Below, one piece after another: positions 61,193 to 64,000 of a stretch of DNA of 64,000 nt. The notes beneath the pieces are model-generated. The model saw only the letters and a program-made list of their open reading frames with translations, searched no databases and had not been told where the DNA came from. Position 1 is the first letter of the stretch; each line of letters begins with the position of its first letter. Source of the stretch: Linyphia triangularis (taxonomy: Eukaryota > Arthropoda > Arachnida > Araneae > Linyphiidae); NCBI GenBank assembly GCA_963978545.1, contig OZ021724.1, positions 26,339,933 through 26,403,932 on the forward strand. Direction: 5' to 3'. A program made the position numbers and the translations under genes.

Positions 61193-61925
61193 TGTAAGAT
61201 CCTTTTGTCTTATCATCATATGTACCAACAGGGCAATGATATGGTTGATCTGTAAAATAAGATACTAATAATGAGAAGTTTATAAAGAAGTTACTAGGGT
61301 TTATTTACATCCTTTTTATTAATTTTATTACAGTAATTTAATTGTAATAATAAAGGAAATAAAATTAACATATTAAAATAAAATCTGTTGCTATAAACTT
61401 AATTTAACTGGTAAAAAAAAAACCATCAAATAAAATCGCGCCAAGAAATGTCCTGTAGTACGTTCGTACCAAAAAATTTACTTTAAATTGTAAGCTCTTC
61501 ATTTCCCTCTAAACTGTTTTATATAGCAACTCATAATTCGTTGTCAGCTGTTGAAATTTAGCTCCAAAAGGAATGTCCGAAAACTGTCAGGTCTCCATAA
61601 TGCACCAGTACGTAATTTACCACTATATGCATAGATTTTAAACGTAAATATGATTTTGAAATGGCTTTTTCTACTTGCAGAAAATGAAAAGCTAATTTCC
61701 TGTTTATAAGCATAAAAATGAGTAGTTAATGATATAAATTAGAAAATAAGACTGGCACTGGAAAAGACCATCATTAAATTATTTTAATGACAGTTCTTAA
61801 TTTACTACAGATGTGATAATTTAGTTTAAAATAAATACAAAAAGTCTCGGAAAATATATTTCTCTTTACTATTAAGAAATATAAATACCAACTTTTTTAA
61901 TACATAAAGAATAAATGCAACTTAC

Positions 61926-61965
61926 CCTTTGAAAGACTTCTGGAAGAAAATTTGTTATTCATCAT
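61926..61965 (-). other. Probable upstream exon of the clathrin-like gene, carrying upstream ATGs
   Basis: A strong donor (AAAGG|gtaagt at 61925) ends a segment containing ATGATG at 61965-61960. Spliced to the acceptor at 61249 these ATGs open a frame different from the clathrin frame, so the exon is most likely 5' UTR with an upstream ORF. The transcription start is not defined. Confidence 0.4.
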
Positions 61966-62395
61966 GGATACAATAAAATGTATAAGTATTTAAAAATTTA
62001 TAAGAGCAAAAATATAAAAGAGTCATGACGGAAAGAAGTCAAGTTTCGGATTGACCGACAATGAGGATATGTGAGTTGAGTGGGAAGTGTGCCTTCTTTG
62101 ATCCGTGGCAAAAATCATTGAAGCTAGCAGTTTTCTTTCTAAATTTATCATCATCACTATTTTTAACTTGCAATATATACCTCTTTACTGTCAGAGTTAC
62201 ATGAAATTCTATCTTTAAAGAATGACTATAAATGTTTACAGCATTTCTTATATAAAGAAGTTAGTTTCACCTTATTACCTGTAACCACGATTGAAATTTA
62301 TATCGTCTGCTGTTTGATGATTTTATTACTGTAAATTGAAAAAGGCGCTAAATCTTAAATGTTCGCTAATTAAATGTGAGTTTTTATTGTTAATT
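61966..62395. promoter_or_regulatory. Head-to-head spacer between the clathrin-like gene and RAD1
   Basis: About 430 bp separate the proposed first exon of the minus-strand gene from the RAD1 start codon. A bidirectional promoter is inferred from geometry alone. Confidence 0.4.
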
Positions 62396-64000
62396 ATGAC
62401 ATCTAGAATTTCAAGACAAAATAGCGACCAGGATAACACATACGTTTTGGAAGCTTCTGTGGACAATACGCGAAATTTAGCGTTATTACTGAAAGCTATC
62501 CATTTCCGAGACGTAAGTAAAAGGTTATCAATTTTTGTATGCTGTCATAAAATTGTTTATTAGAAATTTTTACGAGCATATAAAAGGATAAGATTATTGA
62601 AGTAACAAAATTTTATCGTCACGTTTATCGATTGATTATGTCTCTGCTCAAAACAATTTCGCATTTCTGACATATGAGACATTGACGTTATTTCCAAATA
62701 ACCTGTCAAATGAAAATTGAAACAAACCAAAGTTCGAAACAATGGCGAAATTCAGTCTTGTAATATCAAGAAACATCAACTTCAAAGAATATAGCATTGC
62801 AATTTTAAAATCAGAAATTGAACCTGCTCCTAAGCAGTTGCAAAATCGTACTGCCTGTCCAACTAAAACGTAATAATTTGCAACCTATGTTAATAAATAG
62901 ACATCTTTAAAAACTTTTAGAATTTTAAATTTGTATTCGAAAACAACCAAATCAATCATACACACAAACAATGCATACAATGAACATTGCATCACATGCA
63001 TACTAATGTACGCAACACATAATTTAATTCAGTATATCTTACAAAATTGCAAAAGAAGCACTTTTATCACTGTTTTTTGTTTCAATTACAATCTTGTCAT
63101 TTTCTTTATATCAAATTTAATATTTATAAAATTTATTTGTGCAAAAAAAAGAAAGAAAAAAAAAATCTTCAGAGTTTTTTTGTTAACACAAAAGAAAGCA
63201 AGCTACAATTACACCCTCTCTAAATATACACCTACTGCAAGAAATAGAAAGATTTTTTATAAGTGTATTTACTAACATTATTTTTACTTGAATCTCCTAA
63301 TTTTTAAAAAAAAAAAATTTGGATTATGTAGAATAATACTAAAATTACTTTGTATAGTATGCTTATATTTAGAAATGACCCATAAGTTAAATTTCTATAT
63401 AGTAGTTTAAGGAATATTCTATCTCATAATATTTTACTTATAAGTTACTAGAAATATATATATTCCGAGTGGCCACAGAACTTGGAAATCGGGGAATTTT
63501 TTTTAATTTCATGAAAATCGGGGAAATGTTCATGCATTCTTTCCTGTTCTTCTGTATTTTAGCGCTATTTACTTGGAGATTTGTGGTGGTAATCATTAGT
63601 TAGAAGTTTAATGTTACAGAATAATTTAAACTTTTCATTACCACCAAAACTATTTTTTTTAAAATTGGCATTTTACCTCTTTAGCATTACATTTTCTATT
63701 TGATCCGGGTGTCTACACATCTGGAAAAATTGGGGGAATTTAAAAAAAAGTTTATCGTTAAATCAAGGAATTTTTTAGAAAACTGTCAGGGACCTTTTCT
63801 TCCTGAATGTTGTGGCCACTCTAGTATAATTTTGTTAGATATAGTATGTTCTTGATTTCTATAAATATGAGGAATCATTTTTTCAAATTAGATTATTTTC
63901 TTTTAGATTGCCACAGTGTGTGCAACATCGGATGGTTTGAAAGTTACTGTTGAAGATAATAAATCGGTTCAGGCTAATGCATACATTCAGTCAACATTAT
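62396..64000 (+). CDS. RAD1: Cell-cycle checkpoint protein RAD1, first two exons (runs off right edge)
   Basis: Exon 1 is 62396-62512 (39 codons, MTSRISRQNSDQDNTYVLEA...) with donor GAC|gtaagt; exon 2 starts at 63907 and is open to the edge. The joined sequence matches RAD1, a PCNA-like subunit of the 9-1-1 (RAD9-RAD1-HUS1) DNA-damage clamp in the nucleus: LEASVDNTRNLALLLKAIHF, GLKVTVEDNKSVQANAYIQ. The ATG at 62396 is chosen because it fits the family N-terminus; an in-frame extension to 62336 would need a TTG start. Intron 1 (1394 bp) contains a TIR element at 63465-63823. Confidence 0.93.
63465..63823 (-). mobile_element. TIR element in RAD1 intron 1, same family as 31549-31960
   Basis: Ends ccgagtggccac and gtggccactcta are diverged inverted repeats related to cagggt(t/g)gccac. 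The body matches the reverse complement of the 31549-31960 copy, for example ggagatttgtggtggtaat and the block around ttaatgttacagaataattt. No coding capacity. Confidence 0.7.

Noticed and set aside
62336..62395. Upstream extension of RAD1 exon 1
   Set aside because: It would need a TTG start; the ATG at 62396 fits the family N-terminus.

Overview
This is eukaryotic (metazoan) nuclear DNA. It is strongly AT-rich, with multi-exon genes, GT-AG introns of 0.1-5 kb and many transposable-element remnants. The recognisable genes are conserved animal housekeeping genes. Gene structure and repeat content (tRNA-derived SINEs with an AACC tail, Tc1/mariner remains, an I/Jockey-group LINE with RNase H) suggest an arthropod, possibly a chelicerate; that placement is inference.

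Layout. 1-599 (-): first part of NADSYN1 (glutamine-dependent NAD+ synthetase), which runs off the left edge. 600-12340: intergenic and repeat-rich, with an inverted-repeat-flanked element (about 1191-3490), SINEs, a diverged tandem array and two unassigned candidate minus-strand exons (5208-5344, 9709-9747). 12397-37258 (-): complete 17-exon gene for exocyst subunit EXOC5/Sec10, 736 codons; its introns hold a Tc1 pseudogene, a decayed multi-fragment gene, pogo-like and TIR-bounded elements, minisatellites and an (AT)49 tract. 37604-42931 (+): an apparently full-length non-LTR retrotransposon with two intact ORFs, an (AAC)n tail and a 10-14 bp target-site duplication. It sits in the short head-to-head spacer between EXOC5 and OGFOD2. 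43003-50863 (+): OGFOD2 (Fe(II)/2-oxoglutarate oxygenase, 343 aa, 7 exons, one GC-AG intron), with a short TIR element (MITE) just after its stop. 53526-61192 (-): intact 9-coding-exon gene for a 366-aa protein that matches only the N-terminal beta-propeller of clathrin heavy chain and stops where the heavy-chain leg would begin. 62396 to the right edge (+): start of RAD1 (9-1-1 checkpoint clamp).

The genes do not form a pathway; they are unrelated neighbours. Two pairs are head-to-head (EXOC5/OGFOD2 and clathrin-like/RAD1), which suggests shared promoters; OGFOD2 and the clathrin-like gene converge. The points most worth a second look are the stand-alone clathrin terminal-domain gene and the young LINE insertion ending 57 bp before the OGFOD2 start codon. 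Exon borders were set by hand from splice consensus, reading-frame continuity and remembered family sequence; no search was run.
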